A DNA stretch of 64,000 bases from Symsagittifera roscoffensis (GCF_963678635.1 NC_087068.1:17239872-17303871), one strand, 5' to 3'; numbered from the stretch's first letter, positions 11,314-20,739 are shown. Notes: generated by a model from the letters alone, not told the origin. Made by a program: numbers and translations.

Positions 11314-11988
11314 TTAAGTGTCTATACTCGAGTGGGTCCTTCCCATCGACAGGGGTTCCCCATATTTCATCAACCGATGAAATGACACCAATTCGCCATG
11401 AGTCAGGAGCACCAGTGCCAGATACCCATCAATCCGAAGTGTCTCTACACCCCGACTGAACATGTACGCTGGACCCACGTTAAACAGGTACCTCGGGTAA
11501 ACTAAGTATAGGGCTAGCAAGAGGCTTACGGGCATGCTTAACATTTCTTGTACAAAGGCCCCGAAAATGGTCTCTTTCGCACAAAACACTCCAGCCATGT
11601 ATTTCTTATCCCAACAAGGACTCAAGAATTTCAGGATCTCATGATCTTTCCTTGTCCTCAGCTCACCTTTTGCATGTTCCCTCCAGAATCCTCCAATGGT
11701 GACTTCGTTCGCTGCCGTGACGAACCTAGCCACCGTCATCTCCCTGCTCTCGGCTACCTCCAATTGTTCCTCAAGAAACTCCCAGATCTGCTTCACGAGA
11801 GGTGGGGCACTCTCCCTTGTCTTGTCAGTAGCATTCTCTAGTCTTGGTGTTAGAAACGGCCACTTGCCTCTCTCTTGTGTTAGTCGATACACCATCGACT
11901 CCAGTTGCTTTTCAGTCGCTGCCACGTTCTTCCTTTCGTTGCTTGGTCCCCTCGATTTGCTCGTGGAGCTCGTAATGGTCACCTCCAT
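11314..11988 (-). CDS. Unassigned family 1 protein (224 codons)
   Basis: Begins with a basic Ser/Thr-rich stretch, then a helical region rich in hydrophobic residues (LLLALYLVYPRYLFNVGPAY, near residues 150-175), which might be a buried helix or a weak membrane segment. No motif recognised. Same strand and phase of transcription as the integrase. The next frame (10,246-11,298) starts only 16 bp further downstream, so the two may belong to one product. Confidence 0.5.
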   Translation of the reverse strand: MEVTITSSTSKSRGPSNERKNVAATEKQLESMVYRLTQERGKWPFLTPRLENATDKTRESAPPLVKQIWEFLEEQLEVAESREMTVARFVTAANEVTIGGFWREHAKGELRTRKDHEILKFLSPCWDKKYMAGVFCAKETIFGAFVQEMLSMPVSLLLALYLVYPRYLFNVGPAYMFSRGVETLRIDGYLALVLLTHGELVSFHRLMKYGEPLSMGRTHSSIDT

Positions 11989-12528
11989 GCCTCGGAACCA
12001 TAAGCTGGCTGTCAGGTGACTTATTATTGGGTGGTCATCCTCTATTGTCGGACTGAACTTCAGCTGCCTGGCGAGATTCGAGATCTCAAGTAAGGGACCT
12101 CATCCAGTACAATGAGTATGTCTGCAAATTAGTAAAATCCCCTCAATGCATCAACTCCCAGATCTGCTTCACGAGAGGTGGGGCACTCTCCTTTGTCTTG
12201 TCAGTAGCATTCTCTAGTCTTGGTGTTAGAAACGGCCACTTGCCTCTCTCTTGTGTTAGTCGATACACCATCGACTCCAGTTGCTTTTCAGTCGCAGCCA
12301 CGTTCTTCCTTTCGTTGCTTGGTCCCCTCGATTTGCTCGTGGAGCTCGTAATGGTCACCTCCATGCCTCGGAACCATAAGCTGGCTGTCAGGTGACTTAT
12401 TATTGGGTGGTCATCCTCTATTGTCGGACTGAACTTCAGCTGCCTGGCGAGATTCGAGATCTCAAGTAAGGGACCTCATCCAGTACAATGAGTATGTCTG
12501 CAAATTAGTAAAATCCCCTCAATGCATG
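11777..12528. repeat. 376-bp tandem duplication
   Basis: 11,777-12,152 and 12,153-12,528 are nearly identical head-to-tail copies (offset 376 bp throughout, from AACTCCCAGATCTGC to CCTCAATGCA). The block covers the N-terminal part of the frame at 11,314-11,988 and sequence just upstream of it. Very few differences separate the copies, so the duplication is younger than the element. Confidence 0.9.
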
Positions 12529-13264
12529 GGACACGTCCGCCCACGCCGCCGCCAGTTCTGACTTCCGAAGTCTCAAGTTCGTGGGTTCCAGCTCTCGATT
12601 GGGAGCTGCCATCAGGATCCGCCATGCGTTCCCTTCGGCTATTAGAATCAAAATAGCATACACAAACTGCAGAGCAGGGGGCATGCTCGCGTATCCGGGG
12701 GACGTCGTGAATACCACTTTCGTCTTGGGTCCAAATCGCGAACTGACGTTTTCCTGTACCTCGTTCATCGCGACAAACAACATCTGGATAGCCTCCCATA
12801 TTTTCTATGGCGTAGGCTTATCCCTTTTCAGCTGCTCTAGAAGCCCAGCCGCATGCAGGTGATCGTTCATTCCCGCGAACAGCAGCAGCTCTGGTTCGCA
12901 GGGCATCTCTGACTTTATGGCCACCACCAAGGTCAACATCTGGTTCAATTCTGCACCTGGGAGCGAGAATACCAAAGTTTCTGGCCAGAACAACTTGGGA
13001 GACGTTCCTTCGAAGTCCGATCCCGTCACGATGATCACTTTCGCGGCTGCTGGATCCGCTCTATCATACTGCCAGTGTCTTGGCCAATTGAGCATTGCCA
13101 CAGGGTATCCCATATCTTGGGTCGTCTGCCAATTTCGCACCCTCATAAGCGGCGTCTGGCAGTTCCATCTCTTTTGGATCCAGTAGCTTGTCTACCACCC
13201 TCAACTGCGCAGGAGTTGCCAATCTGATTCTGGCGATACTTGTTCTGTGCTTAGGGGGCTCCAC
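12505..13264 (-). CDS. Second SGNH-like region of family 1
   Basis: Frames at 13,064-13,264, 12,805-13,146 and 12,505-12,783 share one style of sequence. Visible blocks are VIIVTGSDFEGTSPKLFW, LLLFAGMNDHLHAAG (an AGMND block like the GxND of SGNH folds) and KTKVVFTTSPGYASMPPALQ. The pattern suggests a second, more diverged SGNH/OSK-like domain after the one at 13,264-15,579. The nucleophile block is less typical than in the first domain, so catalysis is doubtful. The region looks broken. Confidence 0.45.
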
Positions 13265-15579
13265 TATGAGTCTCGGACCCCAAGCAACTTGAGAGGTCTG
13301 TAATTTATCGGTCCCATGACTGGTATCATGGGAATCCCAGTCAGATCAGCTGTCTCCATCATTCTTGCTCTTGAGAAATGCGTTTCGTGGGCCTTCAGCC
13401 AGTCTACGCACTGGTGCCGACTCAAATCCTCGTGTGACACATGCTTGAGCCCCAGGACTTCTGCCAATTCATGTCTGCACTCCAGATCCTCCAGGTCCAA
13501 CTCCTTTACTTTCTCCAGATATCGCGTCCGGCTTGCTTCCGCTGACTTCTCCACTCTCTTGTTCTCTACCACTACCACTGAGGACACCACTGAAGTCTGG
13601 GGCGTTGATGACTCCGCTTCCTCGGCCTCCATTGGCGTGGAACCCGGTAATCTAGTCCGGCTGCTCCTCGAGCTGTCTCTTGAGCCGACTCTCGCTCCCA
13701 CACGACTGGACAGGGGTCTTGTGGCAAGGAAAGGGGGATTTGGGGGTGGACCGAATGTGAATCGGGCCGTCTCTAGCAGGTCTGCCTCCAACTCACTTAT
13801 GTGCCTCTGGAAGACGTCGTTCAACCACTCGACGCCCCTAGGCCTGTCGAAGTGGATTCCGTCTGAGGACGCATCCTCTGGGAAGGAACGCTCCATCTGG
13901 TCGGCTACGTCCAACAATCTGACGGGGAGGACACTCCTTTGATGTATCTGCCTGATTATCTCGTTAAGGCCCCGCACTTTCTCGTTCAACTCCATCGCGT
14001 TATGGTCGGCCTTCATGTTGTAAGGGATGGTGCAAACTGTGAGTATGGCGGGATCCATCTGAATCCGCAACTCCTCCAGGATGCAGCTCATTTTATCATG
14101 TAGCCTCATGACTTTCCTTAATTCCCCTCTGGACAAATCATTGGTCCCCATCATTAGAGTCACTGTGTACATTTTTTCCATCCCTACCATCTCGATTGAT
14201 GCCAACATCTGCGGTGTTGCGGCTCCAGAGAAACTCAAGACTCCAGTCTGCCAGTGCGACTGGATTCGGGTCAGCACCCGTACCAAGCTGTCCCCTACAA
14301 TCAGGTGAACTGCACCCTCCGGTGTTTGTGGCTGTGTGAAGTACTCAGCCCAAGACGCGTCATGAAAACAATCCCTTCTCGCCCGCTGTGCCGCGTTCCA
14401 ATCCTTGCGGTTGTGCCTGTGGTATCTGCCCTCCGTGTTTTTCTTGTAGCTTGCGATCACCACGCTCCTGACCGGTTGCTCTCTCCAAGTCGGGGGTACC
14501 TCCGCTCTAGCTGGACTTTCACGATTTCTTAGTTGTAGCCTCTCATGTAACTCCTTAAGACGCAACGAGCTCCTGCTCCTCTGACTGCTGCTCGGGGTTG
14601 AGCTCGGGGTGTATCCCGGCAGTGCCACGTCCATTAATGGGCGTATCGGTTGCGTCTCCGAACCGCGCAGGGAGGATGCAGATTCGGTTGGTATCCATAC
14701 TTCCAGCCCCTCTTTTATGTGTTCTTGAGCCGCGCGATTTAAGTTGAATCGTCCCTTCGACCTGGGAGCCTCGTCCACCTCCATACGCAACTCCGGCCTT
14801 GAGCTTGCAACAGCTCGCTCCGTCGTCCTGGTTTCCTTCTCCTTTTGTTGGTCGAGCTCTCGTTGTCGCCGCTGGATCCTTTCAAGTTCCGACTTCAACT
14901 GCTCGCAATTCGCCGCGTTCTCTCGCACCCTCTGTTCTTGCTGGTGTTCTGCTCTCAACATCTCAAGGTCGCGACGCGCCTGGTCCCTCTCAAGGATCGC
15001 CTGGTCCCTCTCCAGATTCGCTTGATTTCTCTCGAGCTTCGCGCTGTCCTGGTCAAGATTCGCCTGGTTCTTCTCCCTCTGAGCCCTCTCAAGTTCCCTC
15101 TTCAAGTTGCTGAGGTCAGGATACATCTCTTCCGTTTGCTGGGCTCTCGTCATAGAAGGTTGCTTGCTCGTGGACTGGTTCGCGGACCTTGCTGACGGTC
15201 TGATCGGCAATGGGAATTCTCCCGCGCCGTACTCCGTGTTGTTGCTTAAGCCAGGATTCCTCGCCAAGTCGAATCCTCTCACCCCTCCATCCACATTCCA
15301 GGATAGCCACATGGTCTGTTCCTGATTGGATAGGCCTTCTGTGGTGTAGCCGACCATCAAGAAAGCTTCGGTCGCGGACTCCCTGCACTCACCTTGCTCC
15401 TCTAATTGCAGGATGGCGTTCAACATCACTGCCATCCTCTCGTCCACTTGGGTGTAGTCCAGGTCCCTCAAGCGTCTGTACAACTCATCGAGCGTAGGCC
15501 TCTTCAGCGCCGCAGGCATGGATTTCCAAAATCGATCTGCCATTTTTACAACTTCTAGATTATCTCGCGCACTAACCAA
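13264..15579 (-). CDS. Coiled-coil plus SGNH/GDSL-hydrolase-like protein
   Basis: 771 codons, the longest frame in the window. Residues 155-250 form a coiled coil with a near-exact seven-residue repeat (LERNQAN, LERDQAI, LERDQAR). Residues about 425-590 show the SGNH hydrolase blocks: VGDSLVR (nucleophile Ser in GDS), FSGAAT (block II Gly), MMGTNDLS (block III, GxND), and SSDGIHFDRPRG (block V, DxxH). The full catalytic set S-G-N-H is present. The tail is Ser/Pro-rich, ending in a small helical region. SGNH relatives hydrolyse esters; the Oskar OSK domain is a non-catalytic RNA-binding relative. An enzymatic role in the element is inference. The frame is open throughout. Confidence 0.75.
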   Translation of the reverse strand: MVSARDNLEVVKMADRFWKSMPAALKRPTLDELYRRLRDLDYTQVDERMAVMLNAILQLEEQGECRESATEAFLMVGYTTEGLSNQEQTMWLSWNVDGGVRGFDLARNPGLSNNTEYGAGEFPLPIRPSARSANQSTSKQPSMTRAQQTEEMYPDLSNLKRELERAQREKNQANLDQDSAKLERNQANLERDQAILERDQARRDLEMLRAEHQQEQRVRENAANCEQLKSELERIQRRQRELDQQKEKETRTTERAVASSRPELRMEVDEAPRSKGRFNLNRAAQEHIKEGLEVWIPTESASSLRGSETQPIRPLMDVALPGYTPSSTPSSSQRSRSSLRLKELHERLQLRNRESPARAEVPPTWREQPVRSVVIASYKKNTEGRYHRHNRKDWNAAQRARRDCFHDASWAEYFTQPQTPEGAVHLIVGDSLVRVLTRIQSHWQTGVLSFSGAATPQMLASIEMVGMEKMYTVTLMMGTNDLSRGELRKVMRLHDKMSCILEELRIQMDPAILTVCTIPYNMKADHNAMELNEKVRGLNEIIRQIHQRSVLPVRLLDVADQMERSFPEDASSDGIHFDRPRGVEWLNDVFQRHISELEADLLETARFTFGPPPNPPFLATRPLSSRVGARVGSRDSSRSSRTRLPGSTPMEAEEAESSTPQTSVVSSVVVVENKRVEKSAEASRTRYLEKVKELDLEDLECRHELAEVLGLKHVSHEDLSRHQCVDWLKAHETHFSRARMMETADLTGIPMIPVMGPINYRPLKLLGVRDS

Positions 15580-16044
15580 CTTGAGAATTACCTAACCAAC
15601 TTGAGAGTTACCGTACCAACTTGAGTAATTGAGAAATATCTCTTCCGAATGTTGATGATCGTGAACTTTGTTCAAGACCTTCTATTCTTTTTTCAATGAG
15701 TGTGTTTGGGTCGTCAATTCGATTTAATCAAATCAATCTGATAGTAAAATCCAATTTTTAGACTAAGGTGTTATGTTCCTAACCTAAACCCCCCATTATT
15801 GTAGTTAAAACTGTATCCCTCCATTTGTTTTACTAAAATAATTCAATTGGAAGATTTTTAAGAGCATGCAGATTCATTTAATGTTTTAGCACCGTCATTC
15901 TTTAAATTATAATTGTCATGCCAATTACGTTAAAATCCATCTACCTTCTCTGAGGTCCCCAAGTACCCTTACTCAAGATCCCCATGTACCCCCAACTCAA
16001 GACCTCCGTTGTCCACCCGTAGCTCAGGCGATACTCAAGTCATA
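15580..16044 (-). other. Non-coding gap with CTCAAG/CTTGAG repeats inside family 1
   Basis: About 465 bp without a reading frame, between the macro-like ORF and the SGNH ORF. Three closely spaced AACTTGAG motifs lie at 15,584-15,630 and five ACTCAAG-type motifs at 15,970-16,040. The middle is AT-rich. It could hold a promoter, splice or translation signal for the downstream frames, but nothing decides this. Confidence 0.4.
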
Positions 16045-17124
16045 TTACTTGTGTAGGTGTACCATCATCTCCGTTTCTGCGAAGACCACGTGTAGGATGG
16101 CATATAACTCCCTTGGGCTCAACTTGCCCCTGTTTGGGTCATAAACGGGCATCGAGACCTCCACTATACCTCTTTCAATCATGAAATCTTTCAACCTCGT
16201 TAGTGCTAACATCACGTGCTCAGGATCTATTGTATTATTTTCATTGACCCTCATCACTAAAAAGCACAGGTATTTGCCTGGGACTTGTGCCAGTGATGGG
16301 GGAAGCGCAGCCATTCCTACCAGCCCCGGTCTCTGTCTGAATAGAAACTCCACGTTCTGGTATTCTCTCTTGAAGTCGGCCTCCAGTCTCGATTTGAAGC
16401 TCATGCCCGCCGTTATGCAGATTGCGCTAGTCCTGTCTGACAGAATGAAGTCGCTGTCCGTTATCAGGATGTTCTCCGAGTATTCATTTGGAATTTCAAA
16501 TTTCGTTTTGAAATTTTGTCCTATGGTAGGCTCGGCCTCTGCCTCGCCCAGTTCTAGCCCGTTGGTCTCTCTTACTTCCCTGAGTTTCTTTATTATCAAA
16601 TTTTTGGTGTGGGTAAGTCCTACCCCCACTCCCCGGACAAAAATATTTATCGACGTCCCCGTCGATGATGCTGGGTCTAAATTATCTGGCGGTATTTTGA
16701 GCGGCCTGTCGGTTGCCGTCCAACTGAAGAGGGGATCTTCCATTTTCACGTGTTGTTCTGCTGACACGTCGACCTGCTGGATACTTTGCCCATCATCTCC
16801 TTTGCTCTTGACATCACGCATCCACTCTAGTATTCTCAAGTTTGTGTTCTCTCTCCTCTCTATCTCGCTCTGCTCCAGATCTGTTTCTTGTTCTGGTGTG
16901 GAGTAGTCTTCCTTCGGGTAGTGTTCGCAGTCGTTGATGATTTGCCATTCATCGTCTAACACCAGTTCGCCCACACTCAGTAACTCGTCACCCAATTCAT
17001 CAGGCCGTATCTTGTCAATCAAGAAGTCATCCCCGTACCTATTGTACCTCATGCCTGTCCGTTTACGATTACCACTCCTGGCTCCTGTCGTTATCGGCAA
17101 GTCTGGTTCCGTCCACTTTGGCAC
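16045..17124 (-). CDS. Macro-domain-like protein downstream of integrase
   Basis: 359 codons. Residues 1-210 are polar and acidic without a clear fold. Residues about 218-359 match the layout of macro domains of the TARG1/OARD1 type: ITDSDFILSD, AICITAGMSFKSRLEADF, LVGMAALPP, KYLCFLVMRV, a helix of the ALTRLKDFMIERG kind, VEVSMPVYDPNRGKLSP, and LHVVFAETEMMVHLH. Known relatives bind or remove ADP-ribose. The assignment rests on this pattern read by eye. The usual glycine-rich ADP-ribose loops are only partly matched, so activity is uncertain. It starts 27 bp after the integrase frame ends and shares its strand, so it was probably part of the same transcript. Confidence 0.6.
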   Translation of the reverse strand: MPKWTEPDLPITTGARSGNRKRTGMRYNRYGDDFLIDKIRPDELGDELLSVGELVLDDEWQIINDCEHYPKEDYSTPEQETDLEQSEIERRENTNLRILEWMRDVKSKGDDGQSIQQVDVSAEQHVKMEDPLFSWTATDRPLKIPPDNLDPASSTGTSINIFVRGVGVGLTHTKNLIIKKLREVRETNGLELGEAEAEPTIGQNFKTKFEIPNEYSENILITDSDFILSDRTSAICITAGMSFKSRLEADFKREYQNVEFLFRQRPGLVGMAALPPSLAQVPGKYLCFLVMRVNENNTIDPEHVMLALTRLKDFMIERGIVEVSMPVYDPNRGKLSPRELYAILHVVFAETEMMVHLHK

Positions 17125-17151
17125 CTCGTCCTGCTCCGGGTCGTTCCAGTC

Positions 17152-18351
17152 TTATTCCACAAAGGATTCCGCCTCTGAGTCCGCTTCTATCTTTTCATTA
17201 TCATCCAAACTCAAGTCCTCGTTGCCATCATTTTTTTCTCTGGTGCATTTCTCGTTCACCTCGCAAGCTGGTTCCACCAATAGGTACTCGAGTCCCTCCA
17301 TATTCTGCGGTACGCACCAGTCTTCTGGGGACGGGACATGAGGTTTCAAGTTTTCATAATGCGCTGCACGCACCGTACTCAAGCGGTAAAACCGTCCTTG
17401 CTGGTGCACTTCCGTTATCATGAACGGTCCTCTCCATTTCTTGAGTAGTTTCTTTGTACCTTTGGGAGGTATAACATTCTGGAAGACCCAGACGTATTGG
17501 CCTACTGCATATGGTTTCGCTTGCAGTATTTTCTCATCGTATTTCTTCCGCTGTCTCATTTGCGCTTGCGCTGTGTTCCTCCTGCAGAGCTCGTTCAGTT
17601 CCTGCTGTATCTTGACCGCTTCTTTCACATAAGCTTGAGGCAACGTCTTTTTCCCTTCGTACTCCGGGCAAACGAACGTTAGAGGCATTGCTCTTTCCTT
17701 GCCCGTCAACATCATGAAGGGACTGATTCCTGTTGTTGAGTGCTGCGTACTGTTGTACGCCCCTACCACCTGCGGCATATATTTATCCCAATCTGTCAAG
17801 TACCCTGAGCAGTATACCCTCAACATGTTCACCAACGTTCTAATCTGCCTCTCTGCTAACCCGTTGGTCTGGGGATGGTAGGTCGTTGAGTGCGCTTGAG
17901 CTATGTGAGACCTCTTCATCAATTCTTTCGTCAGGTCCCCCACGAAGGCTTTGCCGTTGTCCCACTGAAATGTCATGGGACAGCCATACCGTGATATCCA
18001 ATGTGTTATCAGGTGGTCACAAGTCTCCTCTGCCGAGGCTGTCTGACACGGCACCGCTTCTGCCAGCTTTGTGAAGTGATCTATTATGACTAGTATCTGG
18101 TTATATCCCGACTCTGTCATACAGATCTTTTGGTGGTCTGTTTGCACGACTTCGTTGAATTTCGAGCTCTCGACGGACTTGAGTGGGAACTTCATCTTCC
18201 TTGGGTCTTTCACTTGCAGGCATGCCAAGCATGCATTTACCCATCTCTCGAAAACTTTCCTTGATCCTGGCCAATCAAACCTGTGAAGTATTCTCTGTTG
18301 CACCTTGTCTATCCCCTGGTGCCCCATTTGATCCTGCGTGAAAAATTGCAT
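17152..18351 (-). CDS. pol: Integrase of family 1
   Basis: 399 codons. A zinc-binding end (GHQGIDKVQQRILHRF, then CLAC) is followed by the DDE core: Asp in VVQTDHQKI, Asp in FQWDNGKAF, Glu in TNGLAERQIRTL. The C-terminal part has KKLLKKWRGPFMITEVHQ, the GPY/F module typical of Ty3/Gypsy integrases, and an acidic tail. It would insert the DNA copy into the genome. It is one of the best preserved parts of the element. The next frame downstream is not env-like but the macro-domain-like ORF. Confidence 0.9.
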   Translation of the reverse strand: MQFFTQDQMGHQGIDKVQQRILHRFDWPGSRKVFERWVNACLACLQVKDPRKMKFPLKSVESSKFNEVVQTDHQKICMTESGYNQILVIIDHFTKLAEAVPCQTASAEETCDHLITHWISRYGCPMTFQWDNGKAFVGDLTKELMKRSHIAQAHSTTYHPQTNGLAERQIRTLVNMLRVYCSGYLTDWDKYMPQVVGAYNSTQHSTTGISPFMMLTGKERAMPLTFVCPEYEGKKTLPQAYVKEAVKIQQELNELCRRNTAQAQMRQRKKYDEKILQAKPYAVGQYVWVFQNVIPPKGTKKLLKKWRGPFMITEVHQQGRFYRLSTVRAAHYENLKPHVPSPEDWCVPQNMEGLEYLLVEPACEVNEKCTREKNDGNEDLSLDDNEKIEADSEAESFVE

Positions 18352-19093
18352 GATAGTTCCCTGAACGGTTTCCTCGATACCGCAATTTTCTCAAGTTCTC
18401 CACCTCCTCGCACTTCTTGCTGATCCAAGTTGTATGTTCCTGATGAGGGATCCGTCTGCAGCTCCCTGTCGCGGTGTCTCATCTTCTCTTCCGCCAGTAT
18501 CATGCACAGACTATCTTGGTCGTTGCTGCTGCTCTCCGAATCTTCATCCCATTCTTCACACTCCCCGGACAATTTTTCTTCTCCAGCATCTCCTTCCTCT
18601 GCGGACCACTCCCCGGACTCTTGACCTTTTCCAAGCTGTTCAGCTTCCTCCTTCTCTCTTTCTTCTCCCTCTTTCTCCTTTTCCTAACCCGAGTCCGCTC
18701 AAGTATGTCTTCAGGGATTTTGTCAACCAGTGACTGCACGACTCCTTTCCCATCAGGATTACTCTCTTCTAAGGAGTTTTCGCCGCCAACTGTCTCACTC
18801 CTTCGCAGTATCGTGACTTCCGGTTCCTCCTTACCCTTTCCTTCGATCACGAGTTTATCATCTGCCAGTTTCTCGAGTAATCTCATCAAGTCCTCATCTA
18901 TCTGTGCTTCTCCCATTTCTACCTGGTTGAGATCATAGCCTTTCGCCTTAAGCGTCTCCCTCACAATTTTTGACTTGAGCATTATCCCTATCGGCATCCC
19001 TCGGGTCTTCTTCAAGATTAATTTCTCTGGAGGCTCTTTTGGTAATTCGGGGTGATCTTCTATCGGTTTGCCTGACTTGTCGAGCCATCTCAT
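18309..19093 (-). CDS. Charged tether between RNase H and integrase
   Basis: Lysine/glutamate-rich, low-complexity frames with no catalytic motif. Basic runs such as RKRRKREKKERRRK lie near the middle, resembling nuclear-localisation patches. Position between RNase H and integrase fits the variable tether of Gypsy pol proteins. A nuclear-targeting or nucleic-acid-binding role is inference only. Confidence 0.5.
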
Positions 19094-19106
19094 GAGTGGA
19101 AGACCA

Positions 19107-19892
19107 TCATAACGTTTCCTTATCCATGAAGGAGAAGCCCTCTTTTATTTCTGGCCTATTCGCCTCCCTCTGTTCCTGTCTCTCGTAGAACTCCATCTTC
19201 CTACTCAAGCTATCGGCATTTTGATGTTTGTCTCTAGTTCTGTGCTCAATTATCATGTTGTACCCGTCCAGGCGAATTATCCACCTCCCAATATAGCTCT
19301 GGTCAATTGAGTACGTCTTCAGCCAGCTGAGTGCCCTGTTGTCCACTCGCAGCTTGAATGCCTCACTTCCTAGGTATGCTCTGTATTTCTCGACAAAGGT
19401 AACCACGGCGAACATCTCTGTTTTCGGCGCCCAGTACTTCATCTCCGTATCACTCAAGACTTTACTCCCGTACGCTACGGTCTCAAGACTGTCTTCCCGT
19501 TCCATTCCTGCTCTTGATGGAGGATGCCAGAAATCGCTACTACCGACGCATCCGTGTCCAGCACGTACATCACTTTTTCCGTTGGCATCCCTAGCACCGG
19601 TGCCTCGCACAACTCTTTCTTTATTCTCTGGAATTACTCTGCCGCCGCGTTGTTCCACGTGAACTTCTTGCCCTTGTGCCTCATTAGTTGTTGCATCGGG
19701 TATACCTTGTCCGCGTAGCCCTTGATGAACTCCCTGTAATAGTTCGTTAAACCCAAGGAGCTCATCAATTGATGTTTCGTCTTTGGCGATTTCCAAGTTA
19801 GAACTGCTCCTACTACATCTGGATCTGGTCTGATGCCGTGCCTGTCCACCATCCTCCCCAAGTATTTTATCGAATCCTTGAGTATCTCGCAC
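19107..19892 (-). CDS. pol: RT thumb/RNase H of family 1
   Basis: Carries the Gypsy RNase H pattern: AYGSKVLSDTEMKYWAPKTE (the SR.L...E..Y...E.E block), then VDNRALSWL with the catalytic Asp, and a HRTRDKHQNADSLSR end close to the family's IxGxxNxxADxLSR. It would degrade the RNA strand during reverse transcription. It overlaps the RT frame at its upstream edge and is followed by a charged tether. Confidence 0.78.
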   Translation of the reverse strand: MRDTQGFDKILGEDGGQARHQTRSRCSRSSSNLEIAKDETSIDELLGFNELLQGVHQGLRGQGIPDATTNEAQGQEVHVEQRGGRVIPENKERVVRGTGARDANGKSDVRAGHGCVGSSDFWHPPSRAGMEREDSLETVAYGSKVLSDTEMKYWAPKTEMFAVVTFVEKYRAYLGSEAFKLRVDNRALSWLKTYSIDQSYIGRWIIRLDGYNMIIEHRTRDKHQNADSLSRKMEFYERQEQREANRPEIKEGFSFMDKETL

Positions 19893-20730
19893 TTTGATGG
19901 TTTGCCCTGTTTAGCCCCGACCTCTTCATCCATGCAAACACCTCGTCCAGTCGCTCGATGTGATCTACCAGTGTAGGCGTCGCTATTACCACGTCATCCA
20001 CGTAGCACATTACCAGATTGCCATACGTTTTTGTCACTCCTATCAATGCATGTGCCATCAACCGTTGAAATGTAGCCGTGGCATTGCAAAGACCAAACGG
20101 CATCCGTTTCCATTGAGACAGCCCCAACTCGCAGGCGAACCCTGTTTTGTCCCTGTCCTGCTTCCTCAACGGGACCTGCCAGAAAGCCGAACCTAAATCA
20201 AGAGTCGTAAAAAATTTTGCATCTCCTAACTTCGAGAGGCTCTCATCAATCCTAGGTACGGGATAGGCATCCTTCACCGTGACGGAGTTCAGATACCGAA
20301 AGTCACAACAAAACCTCAATTGATCGCCTTTCTTTTTGGCCATCACTACTCCACACGCCCACGGTGATTTGGATGGTTCTATCATATCATACTTTAGTAG
20401 TGTCTCTATTTCTTTCCTACACGCATCCGATTTGTGCGGGGTCATGCGCCTCGCCCCCTCCCTGTACGGTACCGCAGACTCCTCAAGCTCTATTTCATGT
20501 TCAACAAAATTACAACATCCAATGTCTGCCTTATGTCTCGAAAAAACTTCCTCGTTCCGCTCTAGTACGTCCTTAATGGCCTCGAGCTGTTCATCCGTTA
20601 CCTTACCCCTTAATTGCTCTATTTCAGGTAAAACTGGTTTATTCATTTCCATTTCCTCTAGTGTTGATCTTTCTGGGAAATTTGAACAACTCGATAGTCC
20701 ATCATCTGTCTCTGACTTAAGTGACTTCAC
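19867..20730 (-). CDS. pol: Reverse transcriptase of family 1
   Basis: 287 codons. The RT blocks can be read in order: RFCCDFRYLNSVT, the LDLGSAFWQVPL block with the first catalytic Asp, FGLCNATATFQRLM, and CYVDDVVIA with the catalytic YVDD pair. This is the Ty3/Gypsy form, with FGLxNAxxTFQR and YxDD. It would copy the element RNA into DNA inside the particle. RNase H and integrase follow at lower coordinates in the usual Gypsy order. Confidence 0.88.
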   Translation of the reverse strand: MKSLKSETDDGLSSCSNFPERSTLEEMEMNKPVLPEIEQLRGKVTDEQLEAIKDVLERNEEVFSRHKADIGCCNFVEHEIELEESAVPYREGARRMTPHKSDACRKEIETLLKYDMIEPSKSPWACGVVMAKKKGDQLRFCCDFRYLNSVTVKDAYPVPRIDESLSKLGDAKFFTTLDLGSAFWQVPLRKQDRDKTGFACELGLSQWKRMPFGLCNATATFQRLMAHALIGVTKTYGNLVMCYVDDVVIATPTLVDHIERLDEVFAWMKRSGLNRANHQSARYSRIR

Positions 20731-20739
20731 AAGACCTGA

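Noticed and set aside
6297-12500. Envelope gene in family 1
   Set aside because: No N-terminal signal peptide and no convincing C-terminal anchor in any frame. The hydrophobic stretch near 11,480-11,540 is internal and short.
13316-13942. Plus-strand open frames opposite the SGNH protein (also 9,323-9,937, 9,796-10,428, 16,181-16,906)
   Set aside because: They are shadows of the minus-strand frames: Ser/Leu/Arg-rich, no motifs, and no conservation between copies where two copies exist.
15580-15640. Nematode spliced-leader-like sequence (AACTTGAG resembles part of SL1)
   Set aside because: Only a few bases match and no donor or Sm site follows. It does not identify a nematode.
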